Shown piece after piece: positions 34,823 to 48,238 of a DNA stretch of 64,000 bases; the stretch's first letter is position 1; every line of letters begins with the position of its first letter. The stretch is taken from positions 1 to 64,000 of the forward strand of contig NZ_NKHL01000089.1 of NCBI RefSeq assembly GCF_002934685.1, read 5' to 3'. This DNA is from Pseudomonas bohemica. Its GTDB lineage: Bacteria; Pseudomonadota; Gammaproteobacteria; Pseudomonadales; Pseudomonadaceae. The position numbers and the translations under genes are program-made. Below the pieces are notes generated by a model. That model worked only from the letters and a program-made list of their open reading frames with translations. It was not told the DNA's origin and ran no database searches.

Positions 34823-36778
34823 ATGAGTGCGGCTTCCCTGTACCCCGTCCGCCCTGAAGTGGCAGCAAACACGCTCACTGATGAAGCGACCTACAAGGCC
34901 ATGTACCAGCAGTCGGTGGTCAACCCCGATGGCTTCTGGCGTGAGCAGGCCAAGCGCCTGGATTGGATCAAGCCTTTCACCACCGTCAAACAGACCTCCT
35001 TCGACGATCACCGCGTCGACATCAAGTGGTTCGCCGATGGCACCTTGAACGTTTCCTACAACTGCCTTGACCGTCATCTGGCCGAACGTGGCGATCAGGT
35101 CGCGATCATCTGGGAAGGCGACGACCCTTCCGAAAGCCGCAACATCACCTACCGCGAACTGCATGAAGAAGTCTGCAAGTTCGCCAACGCCTTGCGCGGT
35201 CAGGACGTGCACCGCGGTGACGTAGTCACTATCTATATGCCGATGATTCCGCAAGCCGTGGTCGCAATGCTGGCCTGCGCGCGCATCGGTGCGATTCACT
35301 CGGTGGTGTTCGGTGGCTTCTCGCCGGAAGCTTTGGCGGGCCGGATCATCGACTGCAAATCCAAAGTGGTGATCACTGCTGACGAAGGCTTGCGCGGCGG
35401 CAAGAAAACCGCCATGAAAGCCAACGTCGACCGCGCATTGACCAACCCCGAGACCGCCAGCGTGCAGAAGGTTATCGTCTGCAAGCGCACGGGTGGCGAC
35501 ATCGAGTGGAACCGCCATCGCGACATCTGGTATCACGCCTTGCTGGAAGTGGCATCGACTACCTGCGCACCGAAGGAAATGGGCGCCGAAGAGTCGCTGT
35601 TCATCCTCTACACCTCGGGCTCCACGGGTAAGCCAAAGGGTGTACTGCACACCACGGCGGGCTATCTGCTGTACGCGGCGCTGACCCACGAACGCGTGTT
35701 CGATTACAAGCCGGGCGAAGTCTATTGGTGCACCGCCGATGTGGGCTGGGTCACTGGGCACAGTTACATCGTCTACGGCCCGCTGGCCAATGGCGCGACT
35801 ACGCTGTTGTTCGAAGGTGTGCCGAATTACCCGGACATCACCCGCGTCTCGAAAATCGTCGACAAGCACAAGGTCAACATCCTCTACACCGCCCCGACGG
35901 CGATCCGCGCCATGATGGCTGAAGGCACCAGGGCCGTGGAGGGTGCGGACGGTTCAAGCCTGCGTCTTTTGGGTTCGGTGGGCGAGCCGATCAACCCGGA
36001 AGCCTGGAACTGGTACTACAACACCGTCGGCAAGCAGAACTGCCCGATCGTCGATACGTGGTGGCAGACCGAAACCGGCGGCATCCTGATCAGCCCGCTG
36101 CCGGGTGCCACCGCGCTCAAGCCGGGTTCGGCGACGCGTCCGTTCTTCGGCGTGATTCCGGCGCTGGTGGACAACCTCGGCAACCTGATCGAAGGCGCGG
36201 CGGAGGGCAATCTGGTGATTCTCGATTCGTGGCCGGGTCAGTCGCGCAGTCTGTACGGCGACCACGACCGCTTCGTCGACACCTATTTCAAGACCTTCCG
36301 CGGCATGTACTTCACCGGTGACGGCGCTCGTCGTGACGAGGATGGCTATTACTGGATCACCGGCCGCGTGGACGACGTGCTCAACGTCTCCGGACACCGC
36401 ATGGGGACCGCCGAGATCGAAAGCGCAATGGTCGCTCACCCGAAAGTCGCCGAGGCAGCGGTGGTCGGTGTGCCGCACGATCTGAAAGGACAAGGCATTT
36501 ATGTCTACGTCACCCTGAACGGCGGCGAAGTGCCGGACGAAGCGCTGCGCATCGAGCTGCGTAACTGGGTGCGCAAGGAAATTGGCCCGATTGCCTCGCC
36601 TGACGTCATTCAGTGGGCGCCGGGCCTGCCGAAAACCCGCTCGGGCAAGATCATGCGCCGCATCCTGCGCAAGATCGCTACCGGCGAGTACGACGCGCTG
36701 GGTGACATCTCCACCCTGGCCGATCCAGGGGTCGTCGCGCATCTGGTTGAAACCCACAAGACCATGAACGTCGCCTGA
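34823..36778 (+). CDS. acs: Acetyl-coenzyme A synthetase
   Basis: 651 residues. The adenylate-forming signature [19 protein letters not shown], the A8 hinge region [21 protein letters not shown], and the C-terminal [15 protein letters not shown] (containing the lysine that is acetylated to switch the enzyme off) are all present. It converts acetate, ATP and CoA to acetyl-CoA in the cytoplasm, scavenging acetate. It is a single transcription unit with a strong terminator, upstream of the arginine module. Confidence 0.97.
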   Translation: MSAASLYPVRPEVAANTLTDEATYKAMYQQSVVNPDGFWREQAKRLDWIKPFTTVKQTSFDDHRVDIKWFADGTLNVSYNCLDRHLAERGDQVAIIWEGDDPSESRNITYRELHEEVCKFANALRGQDVHRGDVVTIYMPMIPQAVVAMLACARIGAIHSVVFGGFSPEALAGRIIDCKSKVVITADEGLRGGKKTAMKANVDRALTNPETASVQKVIVCKRTGGDIEWNRHRDIWYHALLEVASTTCAPKEMGAEESLFILYTSGSTGKPKGVLHTTAGYLLYAALTHERVFDYKPGEVYWCTADVGWVTGHSYIVYGPLANGATTLLFEGVPNYPDITRVSKIVDKHKVNILYTAPTAIRAMMAEGTRAVEGADGSSLRLLGSVGEPINPEAWNWYYNTVGKQNCPIVDTWWQTETGGILISPLPGATALKPGSATRPFFGVIPALVDNLGNLIEGAAEGNLVILDSWPGQSRSLYGDHDRFVDTYFKTFRGMYFTGDGARRDEDGYYWITGRVDDVLNVSGHRMGTAEIESAMVAHPKVAEAAVVGVPHDLKGQGIYVYVTLNGGEVPDEALRIELRNWVRKEIGPIASPDVIQWAPGLPKTRSGKIMRRILRKIATGEYDALGDISTLADPGVVAHLVETHKTMNVA

Positions 36779-36791
36779 CCCCTGTCTGGTC

Positions 36792-36832
36792 AAAAGCGCC
36801 CCGTCCGGTGAAAGCCGCGCGGGGCGTTTTTG
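36792..36832 (+). terminator. Rho-independent terminator after acs
   Basis: AAAAGCGCCCCG pairs with CGGGGCGTTTTT around a short spacer. Confidence 0.88.
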
Positions 36833-36851
36833 TTCTCAGATGAGCGCTATC

Positions 36852-36942
36852 CCTGGGAGTGAGCTGCCCACGAATGGTGATCTCCAGCTGCTGGGAATGG
36901 GGTGGATGTACAGGCTTGTTCGTGAGCAAGCTCACGCCCATA
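36852..36942. repeat. REPIN with one deleted arm
   Basis: Right arm TTCGTGAGCAAGCTCACGCC; the left arm reads GGGAGTGAGCTGCCCACGAA, having lost the central symmetry. It lies upstream of aotJ. The rest of 36943-37399 has no gene; it contains the ArgR-type site at 37222. Confidence 0.75.
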
Positions 36943-37221
36943 AGGATGTAATAGGCAGGCAATCCGGGATATTTATCGATTGTTACCATCGGACCCCGCG
37001 CTGTAACCCAGCGCACCCGTATGAGGCATTTCGCCCCGAATTCGTGGTAGTTCATCGCCAGAAACCAACTGCCTAACACGCTGGACTTGCCGGATTACAA
37101 GGCTTTGCCAATAATGGGCGCGTTATTTGCTTCGTTGACAGGTTTGCCGCTACTGGCTCAGGCATAAACTTTCTGGGCTGTCAATCCGGCTGATCGGCTT
37201 TCTCGGTGCTTCTGTAACTAG

Positions 37222-37238
37222 TTGTCGCATTGAAGAAA
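37222..37238 (+). promoter_or_regulatory. ArgR-type site upstream of aotJ
   Basis: TTGTCGCATTGAAGAAA fits the Pseudomonas ArgR half-site TGTCGC-N8-AA and is identical, bar one base, to the site before aruC. It is 162 bases upstream of the aotJ start. A further partial TGTCGC is at 37371. Confidence 0.6.
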
Positions 37239-37399
37239 TATCGACTTCCAGCCTGCCGCTAAAATGCCGATCACTCGCCGAAGGCCTGTCGAGCGCTGAG
37301 ACCCGACGGCACCTCGCGTCGCAATTTCAGATGTTCCTTCTGCACATTGAGCGTTTCGCTCACTGCCATTTGTCGCGTTATACCGATGGAGTTCCAAGA

Positions 37400-38176
37400 A
37401 TGAAAAAGCTCATGCTGCTGGGCGCACTGGCGCTGTCCGTATTGGCACAGCCTGTATTCGCCGATGAAAAGCCCCTGAAGATCGGCATCGAAGCGGCGTA
37501 CCCTCCATTCGCCTCGAAAGCGCCAGATGGCACCATCGTCGGCTTCGACTACGACATCGGCAACGCCCTGTGCGAAGAGATGAAGGTCAAATGCGTGTGG
37601 GTTGAGCAAGAATTCGACGGCCTGATCCCAGCGCTCAAGGTGCGTAAGATCGACGCGATCCTGTCCTCGATGTCCATCACCGAAGACCGGAAGAAATCCG
37701 TCGACTTCACCAATAAGTACTACAACACTCCGGCCCGCCTGGTCATGAAGCAGGGTACCGTCGTCAGCGACAGCCTGACCGAACTCAAAGGCAAGAACAT
37801 CGGCGTGCAGCGTGGTTCGATCCACGAGCGTTTCGCCAAGGAAGTCCTGGCTCCGCTGGGTGCCGAAATCAAGCCATACAGCTCGCAGAACGAAATCTAC
37901 CTGGACATCGGCGCCGGGCGTCTTGACGGTACCGTAGCGGACGCGACCCTGTTGCAGGACGGCTTCCTCAACACCGATTCGGGCAAGGGCTACGCTTTCG
38001 TCGGCCCGGCCTTCACCGACGTCAATTACTTCGGTGACGGCGTAGGCATCGCAGTGCGTAAAGGCGACAAGGCCGATCTGGATAAAATCAACGCCGCCAT
38101 CGCTGCCATCCGTGCGAACGGTAAATACAAGGCGATCCAGGACAAGTACTTCAACTTCGACATCTACGGCGAATAA
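37400..38176 (+). CDS. aotJ: Arginine/ornithine periplasmic binding protein
   Basis: 258 residues from ATG 37400, with a classical signal peptide ([21 protein letters not shown]). The mature part follows the SBP family 3 fold: [55 protein letters not shown], and [11 protein letters not shown]. It binds arginine or ornithine in the periplasm for the AotQM-P importer. An intercistronic terminator-like hairpin after it suggests extra expression relative to the membrane subunits. The position before aotQMOP-argR supports the gene name. Confidence 0.93.
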   Translation: MKKLMLLGALALSVLAQPVFADEKPLKIGIEAAYPPFASKAPDGTIVGFDYDIGNALCEEMKVKCVWVEQEFDGLIPALKVRKIDAILSSMSITEDRKKSVDFTNKYYNTPARLVMKQGTVVSDSLTELKGKNIGVQRGSIHERFAKEVLAPLGAEIKPYSSQNEIYLDIGAGRLDGTVADATLLQDGFLNTDSGKGYAFVGPAFTDVNYFGDGVGIAVRKGDKADLDKINAAIAAIRANGKYKAIQDKYFNFDIYGE

Positions 38177-38191
38177 GTACAAGCCGGCAGC

Positions 38192-38236
38192 AATGGCGCA
38201 ATCGGCGGAGTTCAGCTTCCTGATTGCGCCATTTTT
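38192..38236 (+). terminator. Intercistronic terminator between aotJ and aotQ
   Basis: AATGGCGCAATC (38192-38203) pairs perfectly with GATTGCGCCATT (38222-38233), and the U-tract runs to 38235. It would reduce transcription into aotQ, favouring excess binding protein. Confidence 0.8.
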
Positions 38237-38263
38237 CTATCCCGCGCTCGAGGGCCACACAAC

Positions 38264-38953
38264 ATGTTGAAAGGCTACGGAGCCGTCATCCTCGACGGTG
38301 CATGGCTCACCTTGCAGCTCGCCCTGTGCTCCATGGCGCTGGCAATCGTGCTCGGTCTGATCGGCGTGTCGCTGCGCCTGTCGCCGGTGCGCTGGCTGGC
38401 CTGGCTGGGCGATCTGTATTCCACGGTGATTCGCGGTATTCCCGACCTGGTACTGATCCTGCTGATTTTCTATGGCGGTCAGGACCTGCTCAACCGCGTC
38501 GCACCCTTGCTCGGTTATGACGATTACATCGACCTGAACCCGCTGATGGCCGGTATCGGCACGCTGGGTTTCATCTTCGGTGCCTACCTGTCCGAGACCT
38601 TCCGCGGCGCCTTCATGGCCATTCCCAAAGGCCAGGCCGAGGCGGGCATGGCCTACGGCATGAGCAGTTCGCGCGTATTCTTTCGCATCCTGGTGCCGCA
38701 GATGATTCGTCTGGCGATTCCCGGATTCACCAACAACTGGCTGGTACTGACCAAGGCCACCGCGCTGATTTCGGTGGTCGGCCTGCAAGACATGATGTTC
38801 AAGGCCAAGCAGGCGGCTGACGCCACCCGCCAACCCTTCACTTTCTTCCTCGCAGTCGCGACCATGTACCTGGTGATCACCAGTGTCTCGCTGCTGCTAC
38901 TGCGCCAAATCGAGAAGCGCTACTCGGCCGGCGTAAGGGTGGCAGACCTATGA
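38264..38953 (+). CDS. aotQ: Arginine/ornithine ABC transporter permease
   Basis: 229 residues with about five membrane helices. The His/Met family permease (HisQ-type) signature includes GAWLTLQLALCSMALAIVLGL, STVIRGIPDLVLILLIFYGGQ and the EAA loop GQAEAGMAYGMSSSRVFFRILVPQMIRLAIPG. It pairs with AotM in the inner membrane. Its stop codon overlaps the aotM start by four bases (ATGA type), indicating translational coupling. Confidence 0.93.
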   Translation: MLKGYGAVILDGAWLTLQLALCSMALAIVLGLIGVSLRLSPVRWLAWLGDLYSTVIRGIPDLVLILLIFYGGQDLLNRVAPLLGYDDYIDLNPLMAGIGTLGFIFGAYLSETFRGAFMAIPKGQAEAGMAYGMSSSRVFFRILVPQMIRLAIPGFTNNWLVLTKATALISVVGLQDMMFKAKQAADATRQPFTFFLAVATMYLVITSVSLLLLRQIEKRYSAGVRVADL

Positions 38954-39648
38954 TCTTCGATTACAACGTCGTCTGGGAAAACCTGCCGCTGTACTTCGGC
39001 GGCCTGTTGATCACTCTCAAATTGCTCGCGCTGTCGCTGTTCTTTGGTCTGCTCGCAGCCTTGCCTCTCGGGCTGATGCGCGTCTCCAAAGTCGCCTGGG
39101 TCAATCTGCTGGCCTGGAGCTACACCTACGTGATCCGCGGCACGCCGATGCTGGTGCAGTTGTTCCTGATCTACTACGGCCTGGCGCAGTTCGAGGCGGT
39201 GCGTGAAAGCTTCCTTTGGCCGTGGCTGTCCAGTGCAACGTTCTGTGCCTGTCTGGCCTTTGCCGTCAACACCAGTGCCTACACCGCCGAAATCATTGCC
39301 GGCAGCCTGAAGTCCACGCCACCCGGTGAGATCGAAGCGGCCCGTGCGATGGGCATGTCCAAAGCCAAGATGTACCGCCGCATCCTGCTGCCATCGGCGT
39401 TGCGCCGGGCGCTGCCGCAATACAGCAACGAAGTGATCATGATGCTGCAGACCACCAGCCTGGCGTCCATCGTCACGCTGATCGACATCACTGGCGCGGC
39501 GCGCACCGTCAACGCGCAGTTCTACCTGCCGTTCGAGGCGTACATCACTGCTGGCGTGTTCTACCTGTGCCTGACTTTCATTCTGGTGAAGCTGTTCAAG
39601 CTGGCCGAGCGCCGCTGGCTCAGTTACCTGGCACCGAGGAAGCACTGA
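38950..39648 (+). CDS. aotM: Arginine/ornithine ABC transporter permease
   Basis: 232 residues, HisM-type permease. It has YVIRGTPMLVQLFLIYYGLAQFE and the EAA loop PPGEIEAARAMGMSKAKMYRRILLPSALRRALPQY, which docks on the ATPase. Five membrane segments. The start overlaps the end of aotQ and the stop is one base before aotO, so all three are in one message. Confidence 0.93.
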   Translation: MIFDYNVVWENLPLYFGGLLITLKLLALSLFFGLLAALPLGLMRVSKVAWVNLLAWSYTYVIRGTPMLVQLFLIYYGLAQFEAVRESFLWPWLSSATFCACLAFAVNTSAYTAEIIAGSLKSTPPGEIEAARAMGMSKAKMYRRILLPSALRRALPQYSNEVIMMLQTTSLASIVTLIDITGAARTVNAQFYLPFEAYITAGVFYLCLTFILVKLFKLAERRWLSYLAPRKH

Positions 39649-39649
39649 T

Positions 39650-40762
39650 ATGCAACGCATCGATCACGATCTGCCGTGGGGCAACCTCGGCACTCAGCGC
39701 ACTTTGAGCGTGTTCCGCTTCGGGCAGGGTGAGCGCAAAGCCTATATTCAGGCCAGCCTGCATGCCGACGAGCTGCCGGGCATGCGCACCGCCTGGGAAT
39801 TGAAAAAACGCCTGACGCAACTGGAACAGCAGGGCTTGCTCAACGGTGTCGTCGAACTGGTCCCCGTGGCCAACCCGATCGGCCTGGGCCAGTTGCTGCA
39901 AGGCAATCATCAGGGGCGTTTCGAGTACGGCAGCGGCAAGAACTTCAACCGCGATTTCACTGAACTCAGCGAGCCGGTGGCAGACATGCTCGCCGGCAAG
40001 CTCGGGGATGACTCCCACGCCAACGTCAGACTGATCCGGCAGGCCATGGCCGATGTGCTCGAACAATTGCCGCCGGCTGGCAGCGAGCTGGCGGGCATGC
40101 AGCGTGTGCTGTTGAGCCACGCTTGTAACGCGGACATCGTCCTCGATCTGCATTGCGATACCGATGCCTCGCTGCACATGTACGCCTTGCCTCAGCACTG
40201 GCCGCAATGGCGATCGCTGTCGGCCTATCTGGGTGTCAGCGTTGCTCTGTTGGCAGAAGACTCTGGCGGCAGTTCATTCGATGAAGCCTGCTCGTTGCCC
40301 TGGCTGCGACTGGCAAAACAGTTTCCCGAAGCGCAGATTCCACTGGCCTGCATGTCGACCACGCTGGAGTTGGGCGGTCAGTCCAACACCGGCAAAGCCG
40401 AGGCCCAAGCGTATGCCGAGGGCATCCTCGCATTCCTCGCCGAGCACGGCCTGATCAATGGCGAGTGGCCGCAGCCAGCTTTCGGGGCGTGCGAGGGCAT
40501 GCCGTTCGAAGGCACCGAGATGATTTACGCGCCGCATCCCGGCGTGCTGACTTTCCTGCGTCCGGCGGGCGCCTGGGTCGAGCCTGGCGAGCCCCTGTTC
40601 GAGGTCATCGACCCGTTGACCGATCGGGCGACCACGGTCTGCGCCGGTACGGCCGGCGTGCTGTTCGCCATCGAAAAACTGCGTTATGCCCAGCCGGGTT
40701 TGTGGATGGCCAAGGTGGCGGGCCATACCCCGTTGCGCAGCGGCCGCCTGCTCAGTGACTGA
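39650..40762 (+). CDS. aotO: Succinylglutamate desuccinylase/aspartoacylase-family protein (AotO)
   Basis: 370 residues with the zinc carboxypeptidase-like fold: QASLHADELPGMRTAWELKK holds the His-x2-Glu pair and IVLDLHCDTDASLHMY the third ligand region. Unlike AruE it is longer, with a C-terminal part (HPGVLTFLRPAGAWVEPGEPLFEVIDPLTD) resembling a biotinyl-like beta barrel. It is encoded within the aot transport operon. In P. aeruginosa aotO was reported as not needed for arginine uptake, and the true substrate is not known. Hydrolysis of an acylated amino acid is the natural guess. Confidence 0.85.
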   Translation: MQRIDHDLPWGNLGTQRTLSVFRFGQGERKAYIQASLHADELPGMRTAWELKKRLTQLEQQGLLNGVVELVPVANPIGLGQLLQGNHQGRFEYGSGKNFNRDFTELSEPVADMLAGKLGDDSHANVRLIRQAMADVLEQLPPAGSELAGMQRVLLSHACNADIVLDLHCDTDASLHMYALPQHWPQWRSLSAYLGVSVALLAEDSGGSSFDEACSLPWLRLAKQFPEAQIPLACMSTTLELGGQSNTGKAEAQAYAEGILAFLAEHGLINGEWPQPAFGACEGMPFEGTEMIYAPHPGVLTFLRPAGAWVEPGEPLFEVIDPLTDRATTVCAGTAGVLFAIEKLRYAQPGLWMAKVAGHTPLRSGRLLSD

Positions 40763-40783
40763 TTACTTGTGAGAACCGACATC

Positions 40784-41548
40784 ATGAACAAACTGGAAGT
40801 CCAGGACCTGCACAAGTGCTATGGCAGTCACGAAGTGCTCAAGGGTGTTTCGCTGACCGCCAAGGCTGGCGATGTGATCAGCATCATCGGCTCCAGCGGC
40901 TCGGGGAAAAGTACTTTCCTGCGCTGCATCAACTTGCTGGAACAGCCGAAATCCGGCCGCATTCTGCTCAACAACGAAGAGCTGAAACTGGTGGCCAACA
41001 AGGACGGCGGCCTGAAGGCTGCCGATCCCAAGCAGTTGCAACGTATGCGTTCGCGGCTGTCGATGGTGTTCCAGCATTTCAACCTGTGGTCACACATGAC
41101 CGCTCTGGAAAACATTATCGAAGCGCCGGTTCACGTACTGGGCGTGCCGAAGAAGCAAGCCCTGGAAAAGGCCGAGCACTACCTGAACAAGGTTGGCGTA
41201 GCCCATCGCAAGGACGCCTTTCCGGGGCACATGTCCGGTGGTGAACAACAGCGCGTGGCGATTGCCCGTGCGCTGGCGATGGAGCCGGAGGTCATGCTGT
41301 TCGACGAACCGACCTCGGCGCTCGATCCCGAACTGGTCGGCGATGTGTTGAAGGTCATGCAGGCGCTGGCCCAGGAAGGCCGCACCATGGTCGTGGTGAC
41401 GCACGAAATGGGCTTTGCCCGCGAAGTGTCGAATCAGCTGATCTTTCTGCACAAGGGGTTGATCGAAGAGAGCGGCGATCCGCGCCACGTGCTGGTCAAC
41501 CCGAAATCGGAGCGTCTGCAGCAGTTCCTTTCGGGCAGTTTGAAGTAA
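40784..41548 (+). CDS. aotP: Arginine/ornithine ABC transporter ATP-binding subunit
   Basis: 254 residues from ATG 40784 ([21 protein letters not shown]). Walker A is GSSGSGKS, the ABC signature is [14 protein letters not shown], Walker B is [12 protein letters not shown] and the switch is [10 protein letters not shown]. It is the cytoplasmic motor of the importer with AotQ and AotM. An upstream ATG at 40769 would give a five-residue extension and no ribosome site. Confidence 0.95.
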   Translation: MNKLEVQDLHKCYGSHEVLKGVSLTAKAGDVISIIGSSGSGKSTFLRCINLLEQPKSGRILLNNEELKLVANKDGGLKAADPKQLQRMRSRLSMVFQHFNLWSHMTALENIIEAPVHVLGVPKKQALEKAEHYLNKVGVAHRKDAFPGHMSGGEQQRVAIARALAMEPEVMLFDEPTSALDPELVGDVLKVMQALAQEGRTMVVVTHEMGFAREVSNQLIFLHKGLIEESGDPRHVLVNPKSERLQQFLSGSLK

Positions 41549-41692
41549 CGATTGGCGCCGTCTTGAACGGTGCGTTTTGTGTGAGAACGGTTCATGCTGC
41601 GCGTCATCTTGACCTGCCATGAACTGAACGCGACAGATTTCGCACGCCCGGGCGTGTGACCCATAACAGCGACATGTTTCGGATTGCACGCC

Positions 41693-42676
41693 ATGACTGC
41701 CCATCGAATTGGATTTCTTATCTGGCCCAGCACCAAAGCCTTGACTCTGGCGCTGGCGGAGGAAGCCTTGCGTGTCGCTCAGCGCGTTCATCCCGACGTG
41801 GTGTACGAACTGACGTTCATGCAGGCCGAACCTTCGGTTGAAGGTGCCGCGTGGCAATTGCCGGGTGAGCCATGGGGTGGTCGTCTCGAGGGGTGTCAGA
41901 AAGTATTCCTGGTGGCCGACGAGCCGCCAGCGCCAATGGCTTCTGCGCTCGCTGGCGCACTCAAGCAACTGGTGCGCGCAGGCTGTGTGATTGGCGGGCT
42001 GTCAGCGGGTGTGTATCCATTGGCCCAACTGGGCTTGCTGGATGGCTATCGGGCCGCGGTGCACTGGCGCTGGCAGGATGATTTCGCCGAACGCTTCCCC
42101 AAGGTCATCGCCACCAGTCATCTGTTCGACTGGGACCGCGATCGCTTGACGGCCTGTGGCGGCATGTCGGTGCTTGATCTGCTGTTGGCAGTCCTGGCCC
42201 GCGATCATGGTGCGGAGCTTGCGGGTGCAGTGTCGGAAGAGCTGGTGGTCGAGCGCATTCGTGAAGGCGGCGAGCGTCAGCGCATTCCGTTGCAGAACCG
42301 CCTGGGCTCCAGCCATCCGAAGTTGACTCAGGCCGTCCTGTTGATGGAGGCCAACATCGAAGAGCCGCTGACCACCGACGAGATCGCCCAGCATGTGTGC
42401 GTGTCGCGCCGACAGCTGGAGCGGATCTTCAAGCAGTACCTCAATCGCGTCCCAAGCCAGTATTACCTTGAACTGCGCCTGAACAAGGCCCGGCAGATGC
42501 TGATGCAGACCAGCAAGTCGATCATTCAGATCGGCCTTTCCTGTGGCTTCTCCTCCGGCCCGCACTTCTCCAGCGCCTATCGCAACTTCTTCGGTGCCAC
42601 CCCCCGCGAAGACCGCAATCAGCGCCGCAGCAGCAGCCCGTTCGAATTGTCGTCGGTGCCTGCAGAGCGCGGGTAA
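41693..42676 (+). CDS. argR: Transcriptional regulator of arginine metabolism (AraC family)
   Basis: From ATG 41693 (MTAHRIGFLIWPSTKALTLALAEEALRVAQR) it has 327 residues. The N-terminal half is a DJ-1/PfpI-like (class I glutamine amidotransferase-like) sensor domain, as in the GlxA branch; the C-terminal 110 residues are an AraC-type double HTH (LTTDEIAQHVCVSRRQLERIFKQYL and IIQIGLSCGFSSGPHFSSAYRNFFGATP). Pseudomonas ArgR activates aot and aru and represses arginine biosynthesis, unlike the E. coli hexameric ArgR of the same name. A perfect 14-base palindrome sits at 41643-41656. Confidence 0.95.
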   Translation: MTAHRIGFLIWPSTKALTLALAEEALRVAQRVHPDVVYELTFMQAEPSVEGAAWQLPGEPWGGRLEGCQKVFLVADEPPAPMASALAGALKQLVRAGCVIGGLSAGVYPLAQLGLLDGYRAAVHWRWQDDFAERFPKVIATSHLFDWDRDRLTACGGMSVLDLLLAVLARDHGAELAGAVSEELVVERIREGGERQRIPLQNRLGSSHPKLTQAVLLMEANIEEPLTTDEIAQHVCVSRRQLERIFKQYLNRVPSQYYLELRLNKARQMLMQTSKSIIQIGLSCGFSSGPHFSSAYRNFFGATPREDRNQRRSSSPFELSSVPAERG

Positions 42677-42699
42677 CCGAGATCTCGAATAGCTTCCAA

Positions 42700-42855
42700 T
42701 CCCCTGAGCGAATTCATTCGCGAAAAATCGGTGTGGCGGTACACGCGTCTGTCACGTTTTCTCGCGAATGAACTTGCTCCCGAAGGCTGCATTTCATCCA
42801 TCCCCGAGGTGGCGGATGCACCGGCCCTCCGTGAGCAAGCTCGCTCCCACATTGA
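42700..42855. repeat. REP cluster between argR and aruC
   Basis: One inverted pair (GCGAATTCATTCGCGAAA and TTCTCGCGAATGAACTTGCTC in shortened form) spans about 42708-42780. A further right-hand arm, CCGTGAGCAAGCTCGCTCCC, is at about 42829-42848. Confidence 0.75.
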
Positions 42856-42941
42856 TTCCGAGATCGACAATTGGCATTCAAATCGACAGGACGCTGCTAC
42901 AACGCCTCTTCAACGTTTAAACTGCGCCTTTCCGACCCTAT

Positions 42942-44308
<1,367 letters not shown>

Positions 44309-44320
44309 CAGACGCAACCC

Positions 44321-44390
44321 TGTAGGAGCGCGGATGCCCGGCGCAGGTGTCGACTGACACGCTGATCGCGGGTAAGCGCTCCTACAAGGG
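44321..44390. repeat. REPIN between aruC and aruF
   Basis: Arms TGTAGGAGCGCGGATGCCCG and CGCGGGTAAGCGCTCCTACA are mirrored. It sits inside the arginine catabolic operon. Confidence 0.85.
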
Positions 44391-44458
44391 TTCCTGTTGT
44401 GACCCGCCTTTTCTTTTGCCGGACCACCGGCCCGATTCTTTTCTCAAGGAGTGACACC

Positions 44459-45490
44459 ATGCTGGTGATGCGCCCCGCGCAAATGGCTGATCTGAGCGAG
44501 GTCCAACGACTCGCGGCGGACAGTCCGATTGGTGTCACGTCCCTGCCGGATGACGCTGGACGTCTGGGTGACAAGATCGCCGCCTCTGAGGCGTCGTTCG
44601 CCGCGGAGGTCAGTTTCAACGGTGAGGAAACCTATTTCTTCGTGCTGGAGGACACCGACTCCGGTCGTCTGGTCGGCTGTTCCGGAATCGTCGCCTCGGC
44701 CGGGTATTCCGAGCCGTTCTACAGCTTCCGCAACGAGACCTTCGTGCATGCCTCCCGCGAACTGAAGATTCACAATAAGATTCACGTGCTTTCCCAGTGT
44801 CACGACTTGACTGGCAACAGCCTGTTGACCAGCTTCTATGTGCTGCCCGAACTGGTCGGCACACTGTGGTCGGAACTCAACTCCCGGGCGCGGCTGCTGT
44901 TCGTCGCGGCGCACCCTGAGCGTTTCGCCGATTCGGTGGTAACCGAGATCGTCGGCTACAGCGACGAGAACGGTGATTCGCCGTTCTGGGACGCCATCGG
45001 CCGCAACTTCTTCGACCTCAACTACGCCGAGGCCGAGCGGATCTGCGGCCTGAAGAGCCGCACCTTCCTCGCCGAGCTGATGCCGCATTACCCGATCTAC
45101 GTCCCGCTGCTGCCGGACGAGGCTCAGGAGGCTATGGGCCAGGTTCATCCGAGAGCTCAGATCACTTTCGACATCCTGATGCGCGAAGGCTTCGAAACCG
45201 ATCATTACATCGACATCTTCGACGGCGGCCCAACGCTGCACGCCAGGGTTTCCGGCATCCGCTCGATCGCCCAGAGCCGCGTGGTGCCAGTGAAAGTCGA
45301 CACCGTCAACAGCGGCGACGCCGTTAAAGGTGGGCGTCCTTATCTGGTTGCCAACAGCCAGTTGCAGGACTACCGCGCAGTGATGCTGGAGCTGGACTGG
45401 GTGCCCGGCAAACCGGTAACCCTGAGCCTGACGGCAGCCGAGGCGCTGGGTGTGGGTGAAGGCGCCAGTGTGCGCATCGTCGCGGTTTGA
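44459..45490 (+). CDS. aruF: Arginine/ornithine succinyltransferase, alpha subunit
   Basis: 343 residues from ATG 44459, which has AAGGAGTG just upstream. The family pattern is MLVMRPAQMADLSEVQRLA, YSFRNETFVHASRELKIHNKIHVLSQCHDLTGNSLLTSFYVLPELVGT and LMREGFETDHYIDIFDGGPTLHARV. With AruG it forms the heteromeric enzyme that transfers succinyl from succinyl-CoA to arginine or ornithine. Both subunits have a GNAT-like fold. Confidence 0.95.
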   Translation: MLVMRPAQMADLSEVQRLAADSPIGVTSLPDDAGRLGDKIAASEASFAAEVSFNGEETYFFVLEDTDSGRLVGCSGIVASAGYSEPFYSFRNETFVHASRELKIHNKIHVLSQCHDLTGNSLLTSFYVLPELVGTLWSELNSRARLLFVAAHPERFADSVVTEIVGYSDENGDSPFWDAIGRNFFDLNYAEAERICGLKSRTFLAELMPHYPIYVPLLPDEAQEAMGQVHPRAQITFDILMREGFETDHYIDIFDGGPTLHARVSGIRSIAQSRVVPVKVDTVNSGDAVKGGRPYLVANSQLQDYRAVMLELDWVPGKPVTLSLTAAEALGVGEGASVRIVAV

Positions 45491-45588
45491 TAGTTGAGTC
45501 ATCGGTGGTCAGCGCTGATCAAGCCTGACGCCGTGTCGCAGGTTAGCGAGTTCGCTGGTTTTCACGGAAACCGGCTTGAGGAGAAAGC

Positions 45589-48086
<2,498 letters not shown>

Positions 48087-48090
48087 TAAC

Positions 48091-48184
48091 TGTGGGAGCA
48101 CGTTTGCCCGCGAATGCTGATGTCCATCCGACGAAACTCTTTCGGCAGATATAAAGCCTTCACGGGCAAGCGCGCTCCTTCAGG
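48091..48184. repeat. REPIN between aruD and aruB
   Basis: Arms TGTGGGAGCACGTTTGCCCG and TTCACGGGCAAGCGCGCTCC face each other. Second REPIN inside the aru operon. Confidence 0.85.
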
Positions 48185-48238
48185 GCAAGGCGCGTATGAA
48201 ATTGATGTTTATAAAAACAGATCCACGGAGCCTCACCG

